In this document: positions 1-5,840 of the stretch, piece after piece
Numbering within the stretch: position 1 is the stretch's first letter
Layout of the letters: each line of letters opens with the position of its first letter
Origin: JAZMZS01 sp045580775
GTDB taxonomy: Bacteria; Bacillota; Clostridia; Oscillospirales; CAG-272
Length of the DNA stretch: 5,840 nt
Direction: 5' to 3'
Assembly (NCBI GenBank): GCA_045580775.1
Contig: JAZNOK010000021.1
Span: 1 to 5,840 of the forward strand
Notes under the pieces: model-generated
Databases searched by the model: none
Seen by the model: the letters and a program-made list of their open reading frames with translations, nothing else
Told to the model about the DNA's origin: nothing
Translations under genes and position numbers: made by a program

Positions 1-78
1 GCTCGAGGATGACAGTCGGGTTGTGGCTTCGATCAGGGCCTCCTTCTAGGATGACAGGGCGGTGGGAGACTCCGCAAA
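1..78. repeat. 78-base direct repeat, copy 1
   Basis: This segment is base-for-base identical to 386-463; the two diverge after the shared GACTCCGCAAA end. It contains two copies of the core AGGATGACAG (6-15 and 48-57). Because it starts at the window edge, the repeat may extend further left. The core preceded by CTCGAG resembles the intergenic palindromic repeats (GATCCTTCG...GGATGACA) that I know from many Clostridia and other bacteria. The function is unknown. It is not coding in any convincing frame. Confidence 0.85.
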
Positions 79-94
79 TTCCCGATCGGTCATA

Positions 95-188
95 ATCCTT
101 ACTATGTACTCCGACTCTGATCCTTCGGTCGCGATGCTCCCTCGAGGATGACAGTCGGAGAGGGAACTTTGCAAATGACCGAGTACCG
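95..188. repeat. Degenerate copy of the same intergenic repeat unit
   Basis: The segment follows the same order of blocks as 348-472: AATCCTTACT (95-104), GATCCTTC (119-126), CTCGAGGATGACAGTCGG (141-158), then a GGGAACTTTGCAAATGACCGA-like tail matching the GGGAGACTCCGCAAA tails of the other copies. It lacks the insert carrying the second AGGATGACAG core. This makes it an older or shorter member of the family. No gene is seen here. Confidence 0.6.
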
Positions 189-212
189 TTTATGACCGCA
201 TCTCCAACCCCG

Positions 213-250
213 CTGTCATTCTCGAGTGTAGCGTAGCACAACGAAGAAAG
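213..250 (-). repeat. Inverted core copy of the intergenic repeat
   Basis: CTGTCATTCTCGAG at 213-226 is the reverse complement of the core CTCGAGGATGACAG, with one change. It is followed by a TGTAGCGTAGCACAACGAAG stretch resembling the inverted GCTTCG...CTTCG arm. Together with the forward core at 387-400 it brackets about 145 bases containing a strong hairpin, so 213-400 looks like a composite element with inverted ends. Confidence 0.55.
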
Positions 251-272
251 CGACTCGCTATCGCTCGCATGC

Positions 273-315
273 ATAAGTTCGACTTGCCAAATCGAAGATT
301 TGGAGTCTCACTTAT
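273..315. repeat. Strong imperfect hairpin inside the repeat cluster
   Basis: The arms pair as ATAAGT (273-278) with ACTTAT (310-315), GACT (281-284) with AGTC (304-307), and CCAAATC (287-293) with GATTTGG (297-303) around a GAA loop. That is 17 base pairs, interrupted by a 2x2 internal loop and a two-base bulge. There is no T-run on either side, so a classical rho-independent terminator is not supported. It is more likely the structural core of a small palindromic repeat. Confidence 0.6.
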
Positions 316-347
316 CCAAGCGGGAGATGGAAGTGACGAATAAATTT

Positions 348-472
348 AATCCTTACTTTGATCTCCCACTTAGATCCTTCGCTTCGCTCGAGGATGACAG
401 TCGGGTTGTGGCTTCGATCAGGGCCTCCTTCTAGGATGACAGGGCGGTGGGAGACTCCGCAAAATGCCCGAA
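348..472. repeat. Repeat unit 3, including exact copy 2 of the 78-base repeat
   Basis: The unit starts with AATCCTTACT, then GATCCTTCGCTTCG (373-386). The exact 78-base copy spans 386-463, with AGGATGACAG cores at 391-400 and 433-442. It ends about 18 bases from the stop codon of the minus-strand gene at 482, so transcripts of that gene would run into this structure. A small GATCT/AGATC hairpin lies at 360-376. No good intrinsic terminator with a U-tract is visible for that gene, and the repeat may substitute for one. Confidence 0.75.
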
Positions 473-481
473 TGCTCAGAG

Positions 482-2650
482 TCATTTTCCAAGCGATGCA
501 AAGGAGAGTAAAAGCTCCTCCAGCTCCCGTGCATCCGTCCTTGCAAGCTCACAGAGGGGGCGGAGCTTATCTCTGTATTCCATAACTCTCTGCGGGACGC
601 ACTCGGCTCTGAGTGCATCGGCAAGGGCAATTTCGTCAAACTGCCCCGACACAAGGCAAGTACCGCATCTGCTGTATCTGCAAAATGCCCCTATCCTGCC
701 ATCCGAATCTATTCCGACAAAGGGAGTTTGTGCCAGAGCACTCAGCACCGCTCCGTGCAGGCGGCCGCTGACGCAGAATTCTGCGTGCGAGACCAGAGCG
801 AGCAGTCTCGGTGCGGTGATATTTTCTATAAGCGGATATCCACGCTGTGCAAGGCGGCGGCAGGCAGGAGTGTCTTTTTCCGAGTCCATGGCAACCACAA
901 CTGCCCTGATGCCGCATGCGGCATATTTTTCTGTCAGAGAAAGCAGAGCATCCGTCTCAGAGCGGTCAGCTCCTCCTCTGGGACATACAACAAAAAACCG
1001 CTTTGGCATGTTTGTGCACGCCTCCTCCCACCATTGCACATCCGCTCCGCACAAAAGCAGGATGTCAGCTCTCAGACGAAGGTTTTTGATATCCTTGCAG
1101 ACAGACTGTGCCGCGGCGTATGAGTCGGCATCACGCAGAGAAGCATGACAAGCCGCCGAAAAGGCATCTGCTGTCAGCTTCTTTGAAATCCGATGTTCTA
1201 ACGGACCTATGCCGTTTGCAAATATGATGAGGTTGTTGTTGTGTTTTTTTGCAAGTTTGAGTACGGTGCTGTAATATAAAATCGACCGCAGGCTGGTTCG
1301 GTCCTGGAGGATATTGCCGGTACCGAGAACCACACCGACAGCTCTTTTTGCATGTTTTTTGATACTTTTGATATCGGTACGCAGTACAGAATGCGAGCGG
1401 CAAAGCTCTCGGCGGCGGCAGACAGCGACCGTCCTTACACTATGACCGAGCCTTTTGTCGAGGATGTCCAGTGCCGCATCGTCTCCGAGGTTGCCCGAGC
1501 CGTAATTTCCTATAAGCAGCACCTCCGATAAGCACGCCCGCCTATAAACATCAAGTGTCTGCTCAGCCGCACGGCGGGAGCAAAAATGCTCTCTTGCATA
1601 CTCCATGCAAAATCTGCCCGCAAGCTCTTTTGCCTGTTCATCTCTGAGAGCCTCGATAAACTGCCCGATATCCGACAGAGATCCCGGTGCTCCTCTGCCT
1701 GTCAGATTTGCCTCAGAGAGCAACTGTGCGTTGGACTTATCTATAATACCCGCTACGCCCTCGTTTCCGGCTATAATAACCGGAACGCCCAATGCCATAG
1801 CCTCCATAGCCGCCCTCGACACTCCCACAAAGACATCTGCCGCCGCAATATACCCGTCGATATTGCTCTGACCGACAATTACGCTCACGGCCTCTCTGCC
1901 GAGAAGGGCGTTTGCTCTTTTTGCCTTTTCCGTTATCACGCAGGACATGTCACGTTCTCTGTCTACAGCCCCCGAGATACATACAAGCAGCCGTTCTCCC
2001 TTTCGCAAAAGCTCCGGTGCATGCTCGCAAAGATACATCGGCACAGCCGAGCGGCTCTCAGACGAGCGTGATGCACAGCAAATGACAAATTCCTGTGCGG
2101 ATATAGAAAGCTGCTCTCTTGTCTCTGTACGGATGCTCTGAGCTGAAGTATGATCTGTACCGCCCGGGATACGGACGCCGTTTTTTATCACTCGGACGGT
2201 GCTCGGGTGGAGCTTGTACTCTCGGCAAAGATACTGCCGCACGTCCTCACTCACAGCGATAGTCTCATCTCCCCAAGCACTCGCCGCCCTCAGAAGAGCC
2301 GATGTCCGAAAAGGCATGTGGGCTGTTGTCACAAGGGGGCATGGGAGGCAAAGCAGCCTTTCACATATAAAGGAGGGTATGCGGGAATGCGAGTGGACCG
2401 CGTCAGGGCGAAATTCGGCTACAAGACGCATTATCCCGCGTGCAGAGACAAACAGCGAACGCGGGTCCTTTCGGTCGAGAGGCAGTGTAACGTGCTCTGC
2501 TCCGATCTCACAAAGCATCGGCAGATATGCACCTGCTGAGGAGGCAACCTTTACCTCATGCCCAAGCTCTCTGAGCTCTCGGCAAAGTGTATATATATGG
2601 CTCTCAGCACCGCCGATGCACATGCGTGAGCTGAGCATCAGTATCTTCAT
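482..2650 (-). CDS. csaB: Glycosyltransferase family 4 / CsaB-type polysaccharide pyruvyl transferase fusion
   Basis: The 722-residue protein joins two enzymes. Residues 1-370 are a GT4 glycosyltransferase (GT-B fold): Gly-loop GGAESH at 13-18, HSHSR near 86-90, TTAHMPF near 108-114, and VGVSRAAMEAMALGVPV at 275-291. Only the second Glu (E283) of the usual EX7E motif is present. Residues 376-722 match CsaB: GNYGSGNLGDDA (381-392), GTGNILQD (443-450, normally GGGSLLQD), FANGIGPL (477-484), LRDADS (505-510) and GRLHGAVLSAL (629-639) with the conserved Arg-Leu-His. CsaB transfers pyruvate from PEP to a ManNAc-type sugar of secondary cell-wall polymers, the ligand of SLH domains. The protein has no signal peptide or membrane segments, so it is probably cytoplasmic. 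The start at 2650 is set by an AAAGGAGGT Shine-Dalgarno six bases upstream. A longer frame from 2746 overlaps the promoter -35 box. The gene stands alone, divergent from the dockerin gene. The exact sugar acceptor cannot be told. Confidence 0.88.
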   Translation of the reverse strand: MKILMLSSRMCIGGAESHIYTLCRELRELGHEVKVASSAGAYLPMLCEIGAEHVTLPLDRKDPRSLFVSARGIMRLVAEFRPDAVHSHSRIPSFICERLLCLPCPLVTTAHMPFRTSALLRAASAWGDETIAVSEDVRQYLCREYKLHPSTVRVIKNGVRIPGGTDHTSAQSIRTETREQLSISAQEFVICCASRSSESRSAVPMYLCEHAPELLRKGERLLVCISGAVDRERDMSCVITEKAKRANALLGREAVSVIVGQSNIDGYIAAADVFVGVSRAAMEAMALGVPVIIAGNEGVAGIIDKSNAQLLSEANLTGRGAPGSLSDIGQFIEALRDEQAKELAGRFCMEYAREHFCSRRAAEQTLDVYRRACLSEVLLIGNYGSGNLGDDAALDILDKRLGHSVRTVAVCRRRELCRSHSVLRTDIKSIKKHAKRAVGVVLGTGNILQDRTSLRSILYYSTVLKLAKKHNNNLIIFANGIGPLEHRISKKLTADAFSAACHASLRDADSYAAAQSVCKDIKNLRLRADILLLCGADVQWWEEACTNMPKRFFVVCPRGGADRSETDALLSLTEKYAACGIRAVVVAMDSEKDTPACRRLAQRGYPLIENITAPRLLALVSHAEFCVSGRLHGAVLSALAQTPFVGIDSDGRIGAFCRYSRCGTCLVSGQFDEIALADALRAECVPQRVMEYRDKLRPLCELARTDARELEELLLSFASLGK

Positions 2651-2656
2651 CGCATA

Positions 2657-2665
2657 ACCTCCTTT
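2657..2665 (-). promoter_or_regulatory. Ribosome binding site deciding the start of the GT4-CsaB gene
   Basis: Read on the minus strand, AAAGGAGGT lies six bases before the ATG at 2650. It is nearly the perfect anti-16S complement. It fixes the start at the MKILMLSS residues, the normal beginning of a GT4 fold, and argues against the in-frame ATGs further upstream at 2719 and 2746. Confidence 0.9.
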
Positions 2666-2717
2666 CGTTTGCGGTTTTTTCGGTATGTAAAAACCGACAG
2701 TAGTTTTTTCTTCTTTC

Positions 2718-2746
2718 ATTTTATCACAAATGCTCTGAATGTGCAA
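2718..2746 (-). promoter_or_regulatory. Sigma-A-type promoter of the GT4-CsaB gene
   Basis: On the minus strand, TTGCAC (-35, 2741-2746) and TAAAAT (-10, 2718-2723) are separated by exactly 17 bases. Transcription would start near 2711, giving a leader of about 60 bases before the ATG at 2650. The candidate start codon at 2744-2746 lies inside the -35 box and so cannot be on this transcript. Confidence 0.7.
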
Positions 2747-2820
2747 TCCCCTGTGTGCAAGACAAAGACCTTTGAATGTTCGGTTGGCTTTTTTTCTCTG
2801 CTTTTCGTTACAGCATAATT

Positions 2821-2890
2821 GAGCTCCGGTATCTGCGGCTCCGAGACAAAGACCCCATCAGGCTCAGACGGTGATAGCCGAGGTTAGGGG
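2821..2890. other. GC-rich structured patch in the divergent intergenic region
   Basis: A first stem pairs GAG-CCG (2821-2828, with a two-base bulge) with CGG-CTC (2835-2841). A second, nested stem pairs CCCC (2853-2856) with GGGG (2887-2890) and GGCT (2861-2864) with AGCC (2876-2879). The patch contrasts with the AT-rich flank that follows. AGACAAAGACC occurs twice nearby, at 2760-2770 and 2844-2854. It lies upstream of the promoter at 2951, so it can act as a leader RNA only if an unseen promoter lies further left. I assign no RNA family. Confidence 0.3.
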
Positions 2891-2897
2891 CCGAACT

Positions 2898-2930
2898 TAC
2901 AAATTTGTATTCATAAAAATGTATATTTTT
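2898..2930. promoter_or_regulatory. AT-rich palindromes upstream of the dockerin-gene promoter (possible operator)
   Basis: TACAAATTTGTA (2898-2909) is a perfect 12-base palindrome. AAAAAT (2915-2920) and ATTTTT (2925-2930) form a second inverted repeat around GTAT. Both sit 20 to 55 bases before the -35 box of the plus-strand gene, where an activator site or an UP element would be expected. No named regulator can be assigned. Confidence 0.35.
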
Positions 2931-2950
2931 GTAACAATTATTAAAATATA

Positions 2951-2979
2951 TTGATATTTGCGTGCCAAAAGTGTAGAAT
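2951..2979 (+). promoter_or_regulatory. Sigma-A-type promoter of the dockerin-protein gene
   Basis: TTGATA (2951-2956) and TAGAAT (2974-2979) have a 17-base spacer, and AT-rich sequence lies just upstream. The start of transcription would be near 2986, giving a leader of about 54 bases to the ATG at 3040. Confidence 0.7.
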
Positions 2980-3039
2980 ATATCCTGTAAAAGTATCTAA
3001 CCCGTAAACCAATAAAAAGCCAAGAAAAGGAGACAGCTT

Positions 3040-5685
3040 ATGCTAAAAAAAGCTCTTTCGTTCTTTGTTGCGGCTCTGATGTGTGTGACGGTTTTGCCTT
3101 ACATATCACTTGACACATCGGCTGATACCGCAAGCTACAAACCTGTATCCTGGTCTACACCTGTTGTAATAGGAGACAACGGAGGTTATCCGAGAATGGA
3201 GTCTCTGCCTGACGGCACGCTTCTGCTCGCATCCTCATCCTCTACCTCGGTGCTCAGACTCAACCGTTCTACCGACGGAGGAAAGAGCTGGGGTGCAGAC
3301 GAAATCATAGTTGACTACACAGGCACAGACTACAGACCTGCAAACAGCTATCTCTACTATGATAAGCAAACGAATCTTCTGTACTTTACTTACCGCTGTC
3401 CGATCACATACTATGACGACGACGGCAATGTAACAGGCTACGTTTCAAACATAAATTACCTCACTTCTGCAGACGGAGGCTACACCTGGTCCGATATCAA
3501 GACCATCTGCACATCATCCGTCCCGAACACAGAGACATACGGCGGCATGTGGGAGCCTACCATCTACAGAACAGACGGAAAGCTCCGCGTCTACTATTCA
3601 GCCGATGTAGTTAAGTACGGCTCGGGTCAGCTCACTATCAACCCGGGTACGTCCTACGAGAAGCTCGACACCTCCTATCCCTACTCCTCCTCCAAGCTCG
3701 AGCAGTTTATCGTCATGCATGAGCTCGATGAGAGCACAGGTGCATGGAGCGGCGGCGTAAGTGTCCTCAACGGATACTTCAGCCTTGAGCAGTACGGCTA
3801 TCCTGCAGGTACTGTCAAGATGCGTGGAGGAATGCAGTCCATCTCGCGTCTGACTGACGGAACCTACGTCATGAGCATAGAGACCACAAAATTCCGTGAC
3901 TGGAGCGACTGGGGCGGAACCAGCTTTCCTATGGTCATAGATGTATGCTTTTCTCGTGACGGAGTGAACTTCACAGAGCCGAGGACCATCGCACAGGGCC
4001 ATGCAGAAGGCTACACCTCCGCAGCTCCCTGGGTAGTTACTCTGCCTGACGGCAGGATCGCTGTGTCATTCCAGACGGATGATTTTCATCAAGTGCCTAT
4101 GCCTACAGCGGTAGGAAACTACAAGCAGCTGCAGGTCGTCGTATCAAACGAGGCTGTCAGCTACGACGACGCCGACACGATCTCGATCGACGATTTTACC
4201 AGATACAAGCCCTTTGATGTATATAACAGCGATGTCACCTACAACTACTGGAACGCCCTGTTCATCGACGGCTACAAGCTCTACGCTATAGGAAACCACA
4301 ACACAAATGACAAGACCGTCACAAAGGCGATGGGCATGCTTCTGAGCACAGCGGACCTTACTCCTACTACAGGCGTACCCTCCGGCTACAATCCCATCTA
4401 CACAGCAAATGACCTGATGCGTCTGATGCACCGCGAGGCAGGTTATTCATGGAGCGACAAGTATGTTCTCATGAACGATATAGACCTGTCAAAGGCAACT
4501 CTGGGACTCGATCAGTCACCTATCGGTATCAGTGCCGGAATATACACCTCTTTTTGCGGGATATTCGACGGAAACGACAAGACGATCAGCGGCGTTGACA
4601 TAGAATCATCAGCCAAGTACACGGGACTTTTCGGTCATACTACAAACGCAACCGTGCGTGATCTGACAGTATCAGGCAGTATCAGCTCAAGCTACTCGGG
4701 AGCGAACCGTTATGATAACGGATGCGGCATTGTCGGCTGTGCATCGGCAGGAACATGGGTGCAAAACGTAACCAACTGTGCCACCGTCACCGCAAAGAGC
4801 ACCGCAGGCGGTATTGTGGGACTTGCTCACAAAAACGAAAACACCTCGAGAAACCTCATCATCCAGAACTGCAAGAACACAGCCGCTGTCACTTCAACCG
4901 CGACAGGCTCCAAGGGAGCTGCGGGCGGTATCATCGGATGCTCTCATGCAGAGATCGCAGATATATCCGTGCGTGAATGTACAAACAGCGGTATTATCTC
5001 AGGCAACAGATATGTCGGCGGCATCGTGGGCGGTACTCAGCATGTAACAGACAACGGTATCTTCTATACCAAGGCAATAAAATGCACAAACACACAAAGC
5101 GTCAGCTCCAAAACAAATGACTGCGGCGGAATATTCGGACTTGCATGGTACTCGACTCTCGAGAACTGCACAAACTACGCTGACATTTCAAGCGATATCA
5201 CAACAAAGACAGCCTATGTCGGCGGCATTGTCGGACGTGCACACGTGTACGTAGATATCTCCGCATGCTACTCAAACGGCACACAGTCCGCATACGGACA
5301 CGGCATACTCGGCTCTACGTCGCTTGGCGTGAATGTTACGGTAAGTAACTGCTATTTCGGCAAGGGACTGGAGGATGCCTTTGCCAAACAGGTGACAGGA
5401 GACGCAGCATCGCTGTTCTCGAGCTACGAGGGATTTGACTTTGTAAACACCTATGAGATCAAGGGGGGCGTAGTATATCTGATAGACCGTTCTATCATCA
5501 GGATGGGAGACGTAAACGCAAACAAGACTATCGACAACACCGACCTGACTCTGCTCATACGCACACTCTCCGGCTGGTCAGAAAGTAAGGTCAACCGCAA
5601 CTACTGTGACCTTACCGCTGACGGAAAGCTCTCTAACCGCGATGCAATAGCATTGGTCAGAGTGCTATCCGGCTGGCAGCTCTGA
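3040..5685 (+). CDS. Secreted dockerin protein: GH93/sialidase-like beta-propeller plus GLUG beta-helix repeats
   Basis: The 881-residue protein has an N-terminal Sec signal peptide (about residues 1-28, MLKKALSFFVAALM core). Residues 38-440 form a sialidase-fold propeller with Asp-boxes STDGGKSW (77-84) and SADGGYTW (143-150), a degenerate SRDGVNF (305-311), and repeated blade strands of the form (P/T)DG. The segments GGYPRMESLPDGT (48-60), GGMWEPTIY (168-176) and YVMSIE (276-281) recall GH93 exo-1,5-alpha-L-arabinanases, with E172 and E281 as candidate catalytic acids. Residues 452-775 are GLUG-type beta-helix repeats with GGIVG turns. Residues 823-881 are a type I dockerin with two calcium loops (D824/N826/N828/D835 and D857/D861/D868), implying attachment to a cohesin scaffold outside the cell. 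AAGGAG at 3027-3032, seven bases before the ATG, supports the start. The gene appears monocistronic. Exact substrate is uncertain; GH33 sialidase or another BNR hydrolase is the alternative. Confidence 0.88.
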   Translation: MLKKALSFFVAALMCVTVLPYISLDTSADTASYKPVSWSTPVVIGDNGGYPRMESLPDGTLLLASSSSTSVLRLNRSTDGGKSWGADEIIVDYTGTDYRPANSYLYYDKQTNLLYFTYRCPITYYDDDGNVTGYVSNINYLTSADGGYTWSDIKTICTSSVPNTETYGGMWEPTIYRTDGKLRVYYSADVVKYGSGQLTINPGTSYEKLDTSYPYSSSKLEQFIVMHELDESTGAWSGGVSVLNGYFSLEQYGYPAGTVKMRGGMQSISRLTDGTYVMSIETTKFRDWSDWGGTSFPMVIDVCFSRDGVNFTEPRTIAQGHAEGYTSAAPWVVTLPDGRIAVSFQTDDFHQVPMPTAVGNYKQLQVVVSNEAVSYDDADTISIDDFTRYKPFDVYNSDVTYNYWNALFIDGYKLYAIGNHNTNDKTVTKAMGMLLSTADLTPTTGVPSGYNPIYTANDLMRLMHREAGYSWSDKYVLMNDIDLSKATLGLDQSPIGISAGIYTSFCGIFDGNDKTISGVDIESSAKYTGLFGHTTNATVRDLTVSGSISSSYSGANRYDNGCGIVGCASAGTWVQNVTNCATVTAKSTAGGIVGLAHKNENTSRNLIIQNCKNTAAVTSTATGSKGAAGGIIGCSHAEIADISVRECTNSGIISGNRYVGGIVGGTQHVTDNGIFYTKAIKCTNTQSVSSKTNDCGGIFGLAWYSTLENCTNYADISSDITTKTAYVGGIVGRAHVYVDISACYSNGTQSAYGHGILGSTSLGVNVTVSNCYFGKGLEDAFAKQVTGDAASLFSSYEGFDFVNTYEIKGGVVYLIDRSIIRMGDVNANKTIDNTDLTLLIRTLSGWSESKVNRNYCDLTADGKLSNRDAIALVRVLSGWQL

Positions 5686-5717
5686 GTGCTGCCCTAAAAC
5701 ACGGCATCATCATTCAC

Positions 5718-5772
5718 ATAACCAAAGAAGAGAAGTAACCGGAGCACTCCGGCACTTCTCTTCTTTGGTTAT
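5718..5772. terminator. Long hairpin, probable bidirectional terminator
   Basis: A perfect 19-base-pair outer stem (5718-5736 with 5754-5772) encloses a second stem, CCGGAG (5739-5744) with CTCCGG (5747-5752), around a CA loop. On both strands the inner GC stem is followed by a pyrimidine-rich tract (CTTCTCTTCTTTGG), which would be the U-rich side if only the inner stem forms. It lies 32 bases after the dockerin-gene stop and suits termination from either side. A weaker hairpin, GGCAGC/GCTGCC (5675-5693), spans the stop codon. Confidence 0.65.
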
Positions 5773-5840
5773 AGCCGATGAGATTCGAACTCATATCGGT
5801 TTTAAACGATATGAGTTCGGCTCTCCTCGGCTATACGGCT
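5770..5840 (-). other. Long rod-like inverted repeat with tRNA T-arm-like features
   Basis: The outer arms TATAGCCGA (5770-5778) and TCGGCTATA (5827-5835) pair over 9 bases. GAG (5780-5782) can pair with CTC (5821-5823), and a perfect 13-base-pair stem (5786-5798 with 5807-5819) closes an eight-base loop. On the minus strand the same bases also give ATGAG-TTCGAAT-CTCAT, a textbook T-arm with the TTCGA loop, followed by CGGCTAT-A-ACCA. I cannot fold a normal D-arm or a seven-base anticodon loop, and no variable loop is left. It is therefore either a degenerate tRNA-like remnant or an unrelated hairpin. The window ends here, so more may lie beyond. Confidence 0.4.

Noticed and set aside
1..472. 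CRISPR array
   Set aside because: The repeats are too few, irregular in length and spacing, and themselves palindromic and nested. No cas gene is nearby.
447..1148. Open frame of 233 codons on the plus strand
   Set aside because: It lies opposite the CsaB coding sequence, has low-complexity Ser/Arg/Ala-rich composition and no recognisable domain, so it is a shadow of the real gene. The same holds for the other plus-strand frames between 728 and 2657.
2651..2746. N-terminal extension of the minus-strand gene to the ATG at 2744-2746
   Set aside because: The extra 32 residues are not part of a GT4 fold, the ATG lies inside the -35 box, and a near-perfect Shine-Dalgarno precedes the internal ATG at 2650.
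2876..2890. CTAACCTCGGC on the minus strand as the end of a ydaO/c-di-AMP riboswitch
   Set aside because: The sequence upstream of it on that strand is the AT-rich promoter region of the opposite gene and shows none of the other conserved ydaO blocks.
3598..4431. Two minus-strand open frames under the dockerin gene
   Set aside because: They are antisense to a protein with clear Asp-box and propeller motifs, and their translations show no family features.
5771..5834. Annotation as a functional tRNA
   Set aside because: The T-arm and acceptor-like stem fit, but no D-arm with a GG loop and no seven-base anticodon loop can be drawn, and the long 13-base-pair stem competes with the cloverleaf. 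It is kept only as a tRNA-like element.

Overview
The window looks like a chromosomal stretch from a fibre-degrading Gram-positive anaerobe, most likely a Ruminococcus-like member of the Oscillospiraceae. The clues are a secreted protein ending in a two-repeat type I dockerin (the plug that docks enzymes into cellulosomes), AGGAGG-type ribosome binding sites, sigma-A-type promoters with 17-base spacers, and a CsaB-type cell-wall pyruvyltransferase. The taxonomic call is inference from gene content; no marker gene is present.

Layout. Bases 1-481 hold no credible gene. They are a patchwork of REP/MITE-like palindromic repeats: a 78-base exact direct repeat, a degenerate third copy, an inverted core copy and a strong hairpin. 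Bases 482-2650 (minus strand) encode a 722-residue fusion of a family-4 glycosyltransferase and a CsaB-like polysaccharide pyruvyl transferase, probably acting on the inner face of the membrane during cell-wall polymer synthesis. Bases 2651-3039 are a divergent intergenic region with a good promoter for each flanking gene, a GC-rich structured patch and AT-rich palindromes. Bases 3040-5685 (plus strand) encode an 881-residue secreted protein: signal peptide, sialidase-fold/GH93-like beta-propeller, GLUG-type beta-helix repeats rich in regularly spaced cysteines, and a C-terminal dockerin. Bases 5686-5840 hold two back-to-back long hairpins. The first is a likely bidirectional terminator. The second is a rod-like inverted repeat carrying tRNA T-arm-like features on the minus strand.

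The two genes are transcribed divergently and both concern the cell exterior. One probably modifies a surface polysaccharide. The other is exported and probably assembled on a cohesin scaffold to attack an arabinan- or sialidase-type substrate. Nothing in the sequence shows that they form one pathway. I do not see a clearly new multi-gene system. The most unusual items are the domain combination of the dockerin protein, the nested repeats at the left edge and the tRNA-like hairpin at the right edge.
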